Source: Linepithema humile (lineage: Eukaryota; Arthropoda; Insecta; Hymenoptera; Formicidae). Taken from it: a stretch of 64,000 nt of DNA. Within the stretch, counting starts at the first letter, position 1; every line of letters begins with the position of its first letter. Positions 11,559-21,759 of the stretch are shown here, piece by piece. The position numbers were made by a program, and so were the translations under genes. The stretch lies in assembly GCF_040581485.1 (NCBI RefSeq), contig NC_090128.1, forward strand, positions 17,538,931-17,602,930, in the 5' to 3' direction. Below the pieces are notes generated by a model. The model did not search any database, was not told the DNA's origin, and saw only the letters and a program-made list of their open reading frames with translations.

Positions 11559-12190
11559 CTAGGCGGAAAATAAGACGGTAACAAAAAGAAAAAGTGAAAA
11601 AAAAAAGAAAAAAAAAATGAATTTGTCAGGACCGGCGTCCTCCGGGTCCTCACGATGAGGAGGACTCCGATTATCCTTGCCAGGGCCATCCCTCGGAGCC
11701 GGTGGATCTAATCTCTCGCGGGACTTCCGTTCTCGGTCGCCCCGCCGACGTCGCTCACGAGGCCCCCGTGGTCTCGTGTACGGCTCCGTCTTCTTGTATG
11801 TCGAGCCGCAGCGGCGACAGGTGCGGATCGTTACCCCCTTTTCCCCGCAGCTAAAGCAGAATTCCAGCAGGCGAGGGAGGTCGCACTCCGGGTAGGCGTG
11901 CAGTTCTGAATAACAATTCCAGCAGCCTCCCGGAGGCCGCAGGTTCTCCGCTGGAGGGGCTCCGCAGCGCCGGGCTTCGGCTTCCCGCTTGAACCAGTTG
12001 GGCGGTGGGGGCGGCAGGAGATCTTCCTGGGCGGGCTCTACCCTTGGAGCGCCCGTCTGAGTGCCGACCTCGCTGGTTGGCCCCCGGATTGTGCCCACCA
12101 TCGCGTCGCGCGTCGTCCGTGCGGGAGTTTGGGTTGCTTCGTCCCGGGTGGAGGGAGGCTCGGCAACGACGGCGGTTGTTATCTTTAGTT
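11559..12190 (-). pseudogene. gag-like zinc-knuckle fragment of a retrotransposon
   Basis: A minus-strand frame encodes a proline- and arginine-rich protein with one proper CCHC knuckle (CWNCYSELHAYPEC, C-x2-C-x4-H-x4-C). A second, CFSCGEKGVTIRTCRRC, lacks the histidine. A basic RERRRRGDRERKSRERL tail follows. This layout fits the C-terminal nucleocapsid part of a Gag protein. The N-terminal part is missing at about 12190, and no pol follows on the minus strand, so this is a fragment. The run of phenylalanines at its end comes from an A-rich tract. Confidence 0.55.
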
Positions 12191-12225
12191 TATTTTTTTT
12201 TGTAAGGCGCACTTGTTGTTATTAT

Positions 12226-12275
12226 ACTTTCACTGAGGATGGCCAAAATAAATGTGCCGAAACGTTTGATATTAT
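12226..12275 (+). other. CTGAGGA...GCCGAAACG motif, hammerhead-core-like
   Basis: The motif CTGAGGA, a possible GGC/GCC stem, then GAAAC matches the order of the hammerhead ribozyme core. A similar string lies on the minus strand at about 22756-22806. Penelope-like elements are known to carry such cores. Only the core strings are visible to me; folding is untested. Confidence 0.25.
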
Positions 12276-12399
12276 AACTTGTAAATTTAATTAATCTTTG
12301 AGCACCCAACACCTTGCTCTGAGCTGACATAGCTATCCAATTTGATTCAATATGTTTGAACATATTCAATATATTTGAACATTTTAAAAGATATTCTGC

Positions 12400-12720
12400 G
12401 TGATAGTGCATAGAAATTAAACCATGGTTTCTCGTTTATCTTCCAACAAGATAACGATCTTAAATATACTGCAAAAAAGGTTAAGAAGTAGTTGTTATGT
12501 AAAGTGCCGAAATAGTTTCATACACTCTTTCAATCGCTTGATTTAAACTCAAGAGCATTTATGGGATAAACTAGGCAGACGCGTTAAAAATTATAATATT
12601 AGAGACAAGGAACAAATATTATTAGAAGAGTGGAGCAAAATTAAACCTGCATGACAGTAAAATTAGTGCTTCCATGTAAAAACGTATGAGAAAAGTACTC
12701 AAGGCCAAAAAAGGATCATT
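12400..12720 (+). pseudogene. Tc1-like transposase remnant (C-terminal part)
   Basis: Read across stops and shifts, the plus strand gives FQQDNDLKYTAKKVK, then LNSREHLWDKLGRRVKNYNI and LLEEWSKI. These are the QDN and NPIEHLWD-type motifs near the second and third acidic residues of Tc1 transposases. Stops and indels make it non-functional. The element appears to continue beyond the piggyBac insertion and to end near 15465 with a TACTGTA-type end. Confidence 0.7.
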
Positions 12721-12921
12721 AGCTGATCAAAATGCAAAACTTTGACTGTTTAAGTTAAATTTATTTATGTGAACAGAAATTTATTTATGTACAGAGACTT
12801 TTTTGGCTTAATTTTTGTTCTCAGTTATCATTTCAGTTCTTCAGTTTCTTCAGTTATCATTTATATTTTATTTCTGTGTTACTTAATTATCAAAGATTCT
12901 TTATTTTTTTCATATCAATAC

Positions 12922-12925
12922 TTAA
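12922..12925. repeat. TTAA target duplication, left of piggyBac
   Basis: TTAA directly before the inverted end CCCTCTATGGGCC, repeated at 15341-15344. This is the obligate piggyBac target site. Confidence 0.95.
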
Positions 12926-15340
12926 CCCTCTATGGGCCCGTGTAACTTTCAGGTCACATTTCAATTTATTGATATTTTACCAAATAATTATGCCTTTTGT
13001 TGTAAGATGTCGCATAAATCTTAATTCTTTAACGTTGTCATGACAACCAGTATCAATATTTATGACCGTTGCTAGCTTCTTCAGTCTGAAATAACAAAGT
13101 AAATGCTGTGCAAACTGTCCGGAGTACGTATAAGCGAAACATTTTGATTGAATTGATATTATTTGAAATTCTAATAGTGATTACGAAAGAAAAAAAAGTG
13201 CACATAATAGCTCTGGGTACGTATATCAGTAACAACCTATTTGTTTGCATTTCAATTTTCAGTTTGTCATTTTTTTTATAATAAAGTTTTGTAACTTTGA
13301 AGTAACAGTGGGCCATCATGGCAGATTTCGGTACATTTATAATAAGGTTATGCTTTCTTCCGTTTTCAGATATATACATTATATACCCAAAACATGAATA
13401 GAAAGTCACATGAAAGAAACAGAGGAATTAGAATTAGACGAATTAGCGGTAATAGGTCCGATGACTCGTTATTAGATTCCGAGTCCGATGAGGATATAAT
13501 AGTATTTCCCCGACGACGCATAAATATTATCGATAGTGATGAAGAATTTAGTGATCAATCTTCGTCAGATACGGAAGATGCAGGACCACAAAAAATTGTT
13601 TGGCAGCCACTATCCCACACGAATAATAATAGTTTTTATCGCTCTTGGAAAGGAGATTGCCCTAACGTCCCTGAAGCACCCCATTCTCCTATGACTTATT
13701 TTCGACAACTATTTGACATGGACATTATAAGCAATATAGTTGATTATACCAACATATATGCATTACAATGTGATCCAGCAAAACCCATTGCTGTTTCAGT
13801 CAATGAAATTGAACAATTCTTCGGCTGCTGCTTTTTTATGTCAATTTATGGATTACCGAGAACGGAAATGTATTGGAATTCAAAGACAAGGGTGTCTGCT
13901 GTTGCCGATACCATGAGTCGTACGCGATGGAGAGACATAAAATCAAAAATACATTTTAGTAAGAATTTACAGGCCAATACAACAAACAATGCAGAAGTGA
14001 CCGATAAATTACAAAAAATAAGACCCATTCTGGATAAATTAGTGAAAAATTTTAATCGCATTCCAATGTCGGAACACGTGTGTGTTGACGAGCAAATTAT
14101 ACCGTTCAAAGGAAGACATAGCCTAAAAAACTATATGCCCAAAAAACCTAAAAAATGGGGCTACAAGGCTTTTTTACTATGCGACTCAACAGGACTCATA
14201 TATAATTTTGAAATTTACACCGGCAAGGTGATACATGATCCCGAATTACCTAACGTCGGAAGTAGTGGTAATGTGGTATTACGTTTGGCAAAAATTATTC
14301 CCAAGCAATCGTTTTACAAAATTTGTTTCGACAATTGGTTTTCGACGTTGCCTTTAATAACTGAGTTAGAAAAATTAGGAATACAAAGTATTGCAACAGT
14401 GAGATCAAACCGACTAAAAAACTGTGAATTTCCGTCCGATAAACTCATGAAAACTAAGGGCCGAGGAAGTTATGAGATACTTTCTACGTCTATTGACAGG
14501 GTCACCATAAATGCGGTAAAGTGGTACGATAATAAGGCTGTTCATTTGATGAGCACGTTTTGTGAAGTTGAACCAATAGACATAGTGAAAAGGTGGGACA
14601 AAAAAATAAACAGAATGATCGACGTACAACGACCAAATATAGTAAAAATATACAATCAACACATGGGTGGTGTAGATTTAGTTGATTCATTGATAGCATT
14701 GTATCGAATAAAAATTCGATCAAAGAAATGGTACCACCGCATTATGTTTCATTTGTTAGATTTAGCGGTGGTCAATGCTTGGCTCTTATATAAGCGAGAT
14801 TGCATATCGCATTCTGTAAGCCCCAGCCGTCAGTATAGTTTATTGACATTCAAAACCGAAATTGCATCTTGTTTATGTCAGGAACGCAAAGGAACCCAAA
14901 AGAAAAGAGGGCGTCCTGCTTCAAGCGAAGTATATAAACAATTGCAAAATAAAAGAAAAAGGAGATCAAATTCAATACTACCTGTAGAAGACGTGCGAAA
15001 GGATGAAGTAGCACATTGGCCAATTTTTTCGGATAACAGAGGACGTTGTAAAAATCCCGGATGTAAAGGAGTTCCAAAAATTAAATGTTCCAAATGCAAT
15101 GTCCATTTATGTTTAACGCCAAGTGCAAACTGTTTTGTGGCATTCCACGCTTAAGTTTTCATAGACACGGTTTCAAACATTATAGGCCGCTGTGACTTGA
15201 AAGTCACATAGTGTAATTACTGCAATAAAATTGTTTGAACCGAAATTTTTTGTTCTCATTTGCATATATAGGTTTATAATTGCTGATTTTTTGTTCCACT
15301 ATTTTTTTGGATTTAAAACAAAAATTCGGCCCATAGAGGG
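12926..15340 (+). mobile_element. complete piggyBac element, 2.4 kb
   Basis: Terminal inverted repeats CCCTCTATGGGCC and GGCCCATAGAGGG are flanked on both sides by TTAA. Subterminal motifs related to GTGACTTGAAAGTCACA lie at 12939-12960 and 15190-15214. A single uninterrupted transposase gene fills the element. It sits inside a degenerate Tc1-like element, so it is the younger of the two. Confidence 0.96.
13394..15154 (+). CDS. piggyBac transposase, intact
   Basis: 586 aa, in the normal size range for the family. The N-terminus is acidic and serine-rich. The DDE_Tnp_1_7-type core carries the three conserved aspartates in their usual motifs: D232 (VCVDEQIIPFKGR), D313 (CFDNWFST) and D428 (MGGVDLVD). 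A basic KKRGRPAS stretch precedes a C-terminal cysteine-rich domain (RCKNPGCKG, KCSKCNVHLC) of the type that binds the element's ends. No stop or frameshift is visible. The enzyme would excise and insert the element at TTAA in the nucleus. The ATG at 13394 is the first in frame after an AT-rich leader. Whether it is active cannot be told from one copy. Confidence 0.95.
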   Translation: MNRKSHERNRGIRIRRISGNRSDDSLLDSESDEDIIVFPRRRINIIDSDEEFSDQSSSDTEDAGPQKIVWQPLSHTNNNSFYRSWKGDCPNVPEAPHSPMTYFRQLFDMDIISNIVDYTNIYALQCDPAKPIAVSVNEIEQFFGCCFFMSIYGLPRTEMYWNSKTRVSAVADTMSRTRWRDIKSKIHFSKNLQANTTNNAEVTDKLQKIRPILDKLVKNFNRIPMSEHVCVDEQIIPFKGRHSLKNYMPKKPKKWGYKAFLLCDSTGLIYNFEIYTGKVIHDPELPNVGSSGNVVLRLAKIIPKQSFYKICFDNWFSTLPLITELEKLGIQSIATVRSNRLKNCEFPSDKLMKTKGRGSYEILSTSIDRVTINAVKWYDNKAVHLMSTFCEVEPIDIVKRWDKKINRMIDVQRPNIVKIYNQHMGGVDLVDSLIALYRIKIRSKKWYHRIMFHLLDLAVVNAWLLYKRDCISHSVSPSRQYSLLTFKTEIASCLCQERKGTQKKRGRPASSEVYKQLQNKRKRRSNSILPVEDVRKDEVAHWPIFSDNRGRCKNPGCKGVPKIKCSKCNVHLCLTPSANCFVAFHA

Positions 15341-15344
15341 TTAA

Positions 15345-15924
15345 TGTTACTTTCAAATATACTTGAAAGAGCTTTTATTCATTCGTGTTATATTTTAAGT
15401 TATAACATAATAAATTAGTTTGAGCAAGGTGTACGGAAACTTATTTGACCTACTGTATATGAAATTTCATGTTGATTGGTTGGTTACGACAGACCTTTTT
15501 TTATTATCAGGCCATAGTCAGTAAAGTATAATAGAATGTGTTTCACTAATTAAAAACCTGACACTACGTTGTCTCTGTCACTATGTTACCTTGCTTACTG
15601 TCAAGACTACAAATGTTAACACTTCTCTCTTATTTTGGCTTAATTAACTGTTGTGACCCACTATTAGAAAGCTCTTGATATGTACTTTTCGAATCTTTTT
15701 TTTAGAATTTAATTATTTTAATTAGTGCCGTAGCTACATCGCATTTTGTGAAGCTCAAAATTTGGGGAAAACCCTCTTTAACTAAAAAATTCGGGAAATT
15801 TGAAAAAAGTGACAAGAGTAAAAGTCTTATTTTTTTGTGTAGAATTTGAATCCTAAATCAAAATATACCTTTTCAGTTGAAATACCGAGATAGGTATAGC
15901 ACCTTCCAAAAAAAAAAAACAACT
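15345..15924. other. Tc1-like 3' end, then nothing recognised
   Basis: 15345-15465 reads like the 3' end of the Tc1-like element interrupted by piggyBac (AAGGTGTACGGAAACTTATT, then CTACTGTA). From about 15466 to the LINE I see no gene or repeat. Confidence 0.4.
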
Positions 15925-15940
15925 TTAAGGGGTAATTTTT
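15925..15940. repeat. 16-bp target duplication, left of LINE
   Basis: TTAAGGGGTAATTTTT, repeated exactly at 21052-21067. The length is typical of target-primed reverse transcription. Confidence 0.93.
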
Positions 15941-16302
15941 CCGGGGGTTGAGCTACCCATCGGGCGCGTCTCCAAGATGGCAGATAGGAGAACGCCCAGT
16001 AGGTGTGGGCCCCCTGAGAAGACTCAGTGCTGCTAGGTAGTGCCGGTCTTATAACCGCCGGTTATAACCTGGTTCCACGGAAGTAAGACCCCGTGGAGGG
16101 TAAGGGAAGACCGTTGCCGCGGACCAGCTCCCCAAGCCAAGTTGTAAGCCATTATGGCGATGGCTGCATGTCACTGGGGGAGCAGTGTCGCAAACGATGC
16201 CTCTGGGGAACCGGGCGAAACCCCAGAGTATCCAGCCTTACCCACGCATGCGGGGCTCTGCGTGGGCGGACCGTGTAATTCCCTAGCTACTCGTGGGACC
16301 AC

Positions 16303-17280
16303 AATGGAAGTCGATAATCAAAACTCAGAGGACAAAGTGAGAGATCGGGAGGGCTCGCGTGACGGGTTTCCGAGGGAAGGGGCTGGGACGGCAGTGACGG
16401 ACGGGACCCTTAAGGGCTCCGGAAGTGAAGCCGGCCCGGATGCGCGGTAGGAGGCTTCACCTCCTTTTAAAAAGAACAGGTGCGGGACCGAAAGAAGGAG
16501 GGCAAAGCGGATGAGAGCAGGGGCTCCGGGAGGGGCTCGCTCTCTCCCCGTGGCTCTCCCTTGTACGCCGGTGGAGGTGGTGAAGGGGCACACCGACGGC
16601 AAACGTCGGAAGGGCTCCAATGAAACCCGTTCATCAGGCGGCCGTCCGTTGAAGAAGCAAAGGGCTTATGATGGGCACCATGCCTATGCGGACGCTGCCG
16701 ACCCTCTGGCGAAGGTAATTGTGGCGGAGGGCTACCCCAAGGCAGAAATCACTGCAGAGCAGTTGACTCTGTTGAGGAGTGCGGTCTCGAAAGAGATCGA
16801 CGGGATCCAAGAGGGTACGGTGCCCAGATTCCACAGCACCTCTCTAAGGAGTGGGGCGGCGGTGGTATCATAAGATGCGCGGACGAGGCGTCGCTGGGCT
16901 GGCTCGTAGAGCGGATCGGCGGCATCACTCCGTGGGAAGGCGCCAAACTCAAGGTGGTGGGCATGGACGCGCTTTAAAGGCAGCACAGGGCGGTGGTTTG
17001 GGTTCCGGGACCTCCCAAGGGCGCGGCCGCGGTCTTGAAACGGCTGGAGAAGCAGAACCCGGGTCTTGCCACCAGAAGCTGGAAGGTGTTTGCGGAGGGT
17101 GTAGGGGCCACCAAGGAAGGTATGAACCTAGTCCTCGGTGTCCCAGAGTCTAGTGTCCTCAAATTGAGGACGCTGGACTTCAAACCATTTTTTGGGCTCG
17201 ATAGAATTGCCTTTCGGGTAAGTGGGGCCAAAGGGGGAGCAAGCGGGGATAAGGAAGAGTCCCCTAAAACGGTCTCGTAG
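16303..17280 (+). pseudogene. LINE ORF1, DUF4780-like, frameshifted
   Basis: The open stretches 16303-16450, 16511-16873 and 16993-17280 are parts of one protein in different frames. The best region (16880-17260) has EASLGWLVERIGGITPWEGA and LRTLDFKPFFGLDRIAFRVS, which I recognise from ORF1 proteins with a DUF4780 domain in insect LINEs. It likely binds element RNA. Stops near 16448 and 16873 and a stop near 16975 break it. Confidence 0.7.
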
Positions 17281-17282
17281 AA

Positions 17283-20200
17283 AAATGGCGGGATCGGGAG
17301 GAGTGGCCTTCACCCAGATTAATCTGCATTACAGCAAAGGGGCCTCGGCTGTTTTGGCCAGGCAACAAGCTGGGAAGCAAACATGCATATCATTGATGCA
17401 AAAACTCTGAGTAATCCGGGGATGCTTCAGGGACTTGGCGGCCTGCGGTAGGCTCTTTAGGGTCCCATCAGTGGATTGGCCCAGGGCCTGCGTGGCCGTC
17501 AAGGGTATGGAAGCCCAGCTAATACCTCACCTGTATTCCAGGGACGTTGCGGCTGTAGAAGTAGATTTCACTGCTGACTCCGGTGACAGGAAGAAAATGG
17601 TTGTTTGCTCGGCCTACTTCTCTTATGAGGAGGGGGAGGCAGTGTCGCCTGCACCGGTGATAAAACTGGCAGAGTACTGCCCCAGAAACGGCTTCCCTTG
17701 ATCATGAGATGTGACGCTAACGCGCATCACACTGTGTGGGGAAACTCGGACACCAATGAAAGAGGAAGGAAAGTGTTGGAGTTTCTAGTATCCACGGATC
17801 TGGAGATTCTCAACACAGGAGACAAGCCCATCTTCTGCATTATAGCGAGAAGAGAATTGCTCGACATCACTGTCTGTTCCAGACAGTTGATACAGGAGGT
17901 AGCGGAGTGGAGAGTCTCGACGGAGCCCTCGCTCTCAGACCACAGGCAAATCACCTTCAGGATAGTTAAGGCTAGAAGGAAGGAGGTCAAATTCAGGAAC
18001 CCGAGGAGAACCAAGTGGGACTCTTATAGGGAAGACCTGGGTAGCAGTCTCAGAGGCTTTCCTAAAAGGCACGGGACAGAATACGAACTGCAGACCTGTG
18101 TGGACTACTTGCAGAGGTCTCTGGTAAACTGCTACGAAAGTAATGGTCCCGAAAGGGCGGTTACAAATAGTAGAAGAAATTTCTGGTGGACCCCTGGACT
18201 GCAGGGTCTCAGAGTGGCGGCTCGCAGGGCCTGGAATAGAGCTAGGAACACGGGCCGCCAATCCGACTGGAAGCTCTCTAGGAGGGCACAGAAGGAGTAT
18301 AGAGACTCTGTGGTTAGGGCGAAACTGGAAAGCTGGAGGAAGTTTTGCGAAGAAATAGAGGGAATGCCCGAAACGGCAAGAATCTGTAGGATCCTCGCTA
18401 GGAACCCGGATGCGACGCTGGAAGCCATCGCACTCCCTGATGGGACGGTGATGACTGGAGAGCGATGTCTGGAGCATCTACTGGAAGTGAGCTATCCGGG
18501 CTTCCATAGGGAGCCGGGAGAGCTATTTCCATATAAGGAGCCGGGCTCACTCAGAAGAGCTCGACAAGCGGACTGGCGAATGGCGGCCAAGATTGTCATG
18601 CCCGAGAAGGTCAAATGGGCAATTAACACCTTTAAACCCTACAAGTCAGCGGGACCAGATGGCGTTTTTCCGGCTCTTCTACAAGAGGGACAGGAACAGA
18701 TCGTGGGCCCTCTAACTCGAACCTTAAGAGTATGTATCGCGATGGCTACACACCCAGCGCATGGAAACTGGCCAGGGTAGTGATCATCCCAAAGGCGGGA
18801 AGAACGAGCTACACTAAGGCAAAGGATTTCAGGCCAATTAGCCTAATCGTTTCTCCTTAAGACATTGGAGAAGCTGGTAGACGCGTATCTGAGGGAGACA
18901 ACTCTGTGGAGGCATCCTCTCCATAAAAATCAGCACGCGTATCGTCCGGGCTATTCCACCGAGACTGCTCTACATCAGACGGTAACGTTTATTGAGGACC
19001 AGCTGGAAAAGAAGGGCTACGCAGTGGGTGCTTTCTTGGACATAGAGGGCGCCTTTAACAACACACCGCACGAGGTAGTGTGTGAGGAAGCCGCCAGAAG
19101 AGGTGTCCCGATGAAGCTCGTCGAGTGGATCCGGGGCATGCTAGGAAGGCGTGTGATGACTTCGCTGGAAACTGCGAAAGTTTGTGGGTGGGTGGGAAAA
19201 GGCTGCCCGCAGGGCAGAGTACTTTCCTCACTTTTATGGTGCCTGGTAGCAGACGGATTATTAAAGGCACTGGACGATAGAGGCTTCATTGCACAAGGCT
19301 ACGCGGATGATGTGGTAATACTTGTGCGAGGCCCCTTTCTAGAGACGCTTTTAGAGCTCATGCAAGGGGCACTGGAAGTCGTAGAAGAGTGGTGTCAGAG
19401 GACGAGTTTGGCAATGAATCCACTGAAAACCGGTCTTACTGTCTTCACTCGCAAATACAAGGTGGGCACTATTGTGGGACCCACTCTTGGAGGAGTAAAG
19501 TTAGTTCCGACCGAATCAGTAAAATATCTGGGAGTTATCCTGGATAGGAAACTGCTTTGAGAGGAGCACCTTCGTAACCGGTGCAAAAGCCTGTGCCAGT
19601 ATTTTTGGATGTGCAGAAGGACCTTTGGCCAGACTTGGGGTTTGAAACCGAGTATGATACACTGGATCTACACAGCCATACTTCGCCCCAGACTCACATA
19701 CGCAGCCGTAGTATGGTGGACCAGGGTGCAAAAGAAAACAGCCAAAGTTGCGCTGGAGCATGTCAGGGCTCTGATTTTGAAAAGGGCCCTGGGTGCTATG
19801 GTTACGACACCAGTGGCGGCGATGGGCGTAATGTTCGGCATCGAACCGCTTCACCAGGTGGTGGTGGCTGCGGCAGCAATGGCGGCATATCGTCTGAGAT
19901 GCGAACTAAAATGAAAGAAGGGAGCCCGGCATACGAGGGAATACCCGGCATGCCGGAAGACGTTCTGTTGGATCCGATATTCGAGATGCGACAGGACAGA
20001 ATACCTATTATTCGGGCTTCTGATAGGCGCTTTAAAGTGCATATACCGAGGCCGGAGGAGTGGGAAAAGGAAGGCGGAAACTTAGGGGCTCGAGTGCGTA
20101 GAGGGGATGTCTGGTATACGGACGGCTCCAAGACGGACATGGGCTCCGGGGCCGGCTTCTTTGGCAGTCGAAAGAAATGGAAGGAGAGTATTTCTCTAGA

Positions 20201-20945
20201 CGGTTATGCCACGGTATTCCAAGCGGAGATTGTGGCTATCCTAAGCTGTGCTCAGACCGTGCGGAGTAGGGAAGAAGCGGGAGAGCACATCAGAATTTGT
20301 ACGGACAGCCAGGCAGCCATTAAGGCGCTGGGGGCTCCGACTATAACATCGCGGTTGGTTTAGGAGTGCAGAGGCGTTCTGGACGAATTGGTGAGAGAGA
20401 GAGAAGTCATCGTTACCTGGGTGCCTGGTCACTCAGGCATCCAGGGTAATGAATGTGCGGACCAGCTGGCAAGAGCGGGTTCAGAAATAACGATGGTAGG
20501 ACCGAGGCCGGCTCTGGGAATCCCCTTTTGTCTAGAAAGGGGGAGGATCAAAGAATGGCTCCGCAGAGAACATCTAAGACACTGGAGAGTGGAATCTGAG
20601 TCCAAATGCAGACAGGCTAGAGTTTTGATGGGAGATACTCTTAATAGGGAACTGGCTTGGAGCATAAGGGCTCTGAGTAGGAGAGATGCTAGGACAGCGG
20701 TACGGATACTGACGGGTCATGGCACTTTAAACTACCACATGTACAAGCTTGGGCGTAGCGATACATCCAGGTGCAGGGCATGTGGAGACGACGAGGAAAC
20801 AAGCCTTCATGTGCTCAGCGACTGTCCTGCACATGCAGGGCTGAGACGCAAGATACTGGGCTCAGCACTACTTGGGCTTGAGCAAATCAGGGAGCTGCCG
20901 GTGAGGGATCTGATTCTCTTTTGGAGAAAAACAGGTCTCTCATAA
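17283..20945 (+). pseudogene. LINE ORF2: endonuclease, reverse transcriptase, RNase H (broken)
   Basis: Starts with MAGSGGVAFTQINLHYSKGA. The endonuclease shows CDANAHHTVWGN and TEPSLSDHRQITF. The RT shows SAGPDGVFPALL, FRPISL and the catalytic YADDVV near 19305. RNase H shows VWYTDGSKTDMG near 20110 and VPGHSGIQGNECADQ near 20420. The end has a C-x2-C knuckle (CRACGDDEETSLHVLSDC). Breaks: TGA at 17408, shifts near 17700 and 18780, TGA at 19558, shifts near 19580-19910, and TAG at 20361. Several stops replace likely Trp codons. It cannot make an active protein. Confidence 0.88.
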
Positions 20946-21051
20946 GTAAGTTTATGAGGGGAGGCACAATGGACAATGTCTGGGTGCCGCGGGTGGTGCT
21001 TCGAAAGAGGAACGCCCCCCCCTCCGTTACGTTATGTTATGTTATGTTATG

Positions 21052-21067
21052 TTAAGGGGTAATTTTT
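21052..21067. repeat. 16-bp target duplication, right of LINE
   Basis: Exact copy of 15925-15940, overlapping the last GTTA of the tail. Confidence 0.93.
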
Positions 21068-21356
21068 GGGAGTTGAAAATAGTTTTCTTGTAATTTACGA
21101 TATCGATATACATAGTATAATTTTTGGTCTCAAAGCAAAATGATGGGTCCTTCCCGCGATATTACAATGAGTACACTTATGCGATTTACCCTGTACATTG
21201 GTAGCAATCTTATTTATTCTGTTTAAGTATGACAAATGTTTTGAAAAATACAACATAATTGTTTACGTGTTAAATTAACGTGTTAACATAAATATGTTCA
21301 ATTAAGCGAAGAGATTATTATATTAAATCAATTTTATTTATTCTCCATTCTTCGAT

Positions 21357-21557
21357 TCAATCCTTCAATTCCTCAATTCTTTGATCTCCTATCCAATCGG
21401 ATGCATCGATCATCGTGCGGAATAATCGCTCTGAATATCGGTGAATACATAAAACAGTTTCCTTCGCCGACTGACGTTGAAACAATGGATAATACGTTTT
21501 GCATCGAGTCACATTATTGTTGCAACTCTTGATGTCTCTATCAAATATTTCCCATAT
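21357..21557 (-). CDS. candidate 3' terminal exon of an unidentified gene
   Basis: On the minus strand an acceptor (TTGTATTTTTAG) precedes 66 open codons ending in TGA, followed within about 15 bases by AATAAA-containing sequence. The translation (starting IWEIFDRDIKSCNNN, ending IGDQRIEELKD) is balanced in composition and lacks low complexity. I do not recognise it. Upstream exons would lie to the right, where I find none with confidence. It could be host, or the end of an old element. Confidence 0.35.
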   Translation of the reverse strand: MWEIFDRDIKSCNNNVTRCKTYYPLFQRQSAKETVLCIHRYSERLFRTMIDASDWIGDQRIEELKD

Positions 21558-21759
21558 CTAAAAATACAATTGTGTTAAATTAAAAAATATTTTATGATGT
21601 TATTATTTTGTCATTTTTATTTACATTGTGCTTATATTAAATATCCATTATGATATTAATTTATATTTTATTGTACAGGACTTGGCTAGGTGGCGTGATA
21701 GAAAGCATGTCACTGACAAGAAAAGGCATCAAGTGTCCCTCTCTGATTTTGACTTTTAA

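Larger units (their letters stand above)
15941..21051 (+). mobile_element. full-length non-LTR retrotransposon (RNase H-bearing LINE, I/LOA-like)
   Basis: A 5.1-kb GC-rich unit bounded by an exact 16-bp target duplication. It ends in a GTTAT microsatellite tail (about 21030-21054) instead of poly(A). In order it has a 5' leader, an ORF1 with a DUF4780-like region, and an ORF2 with apurinic-type endonuclease, reverse transcriptase, RNase H and a C-terminal zinc knuckle. An RNase H domain and a short repeat tail point to the I/LOA group, but the clade is inference. The reading frames are broken although the ends are intact. Confidence 0.92.

Noticed and set aside
16093..17410. Numerous short ORFs on both strands in the 5' part of the LINE
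   Set aside because: GC-rich DNA is open in many frames; only those matching ORF1 and ORF2 family features were kept.
21679..21759. Plus-strand terminal exon after TTGTACAG ending DFDF-stop
   Set aside because: Only 26 codons, no identifiable upstream exon (a LINE lies there) and a competing minus-strand exon candidate nearby.
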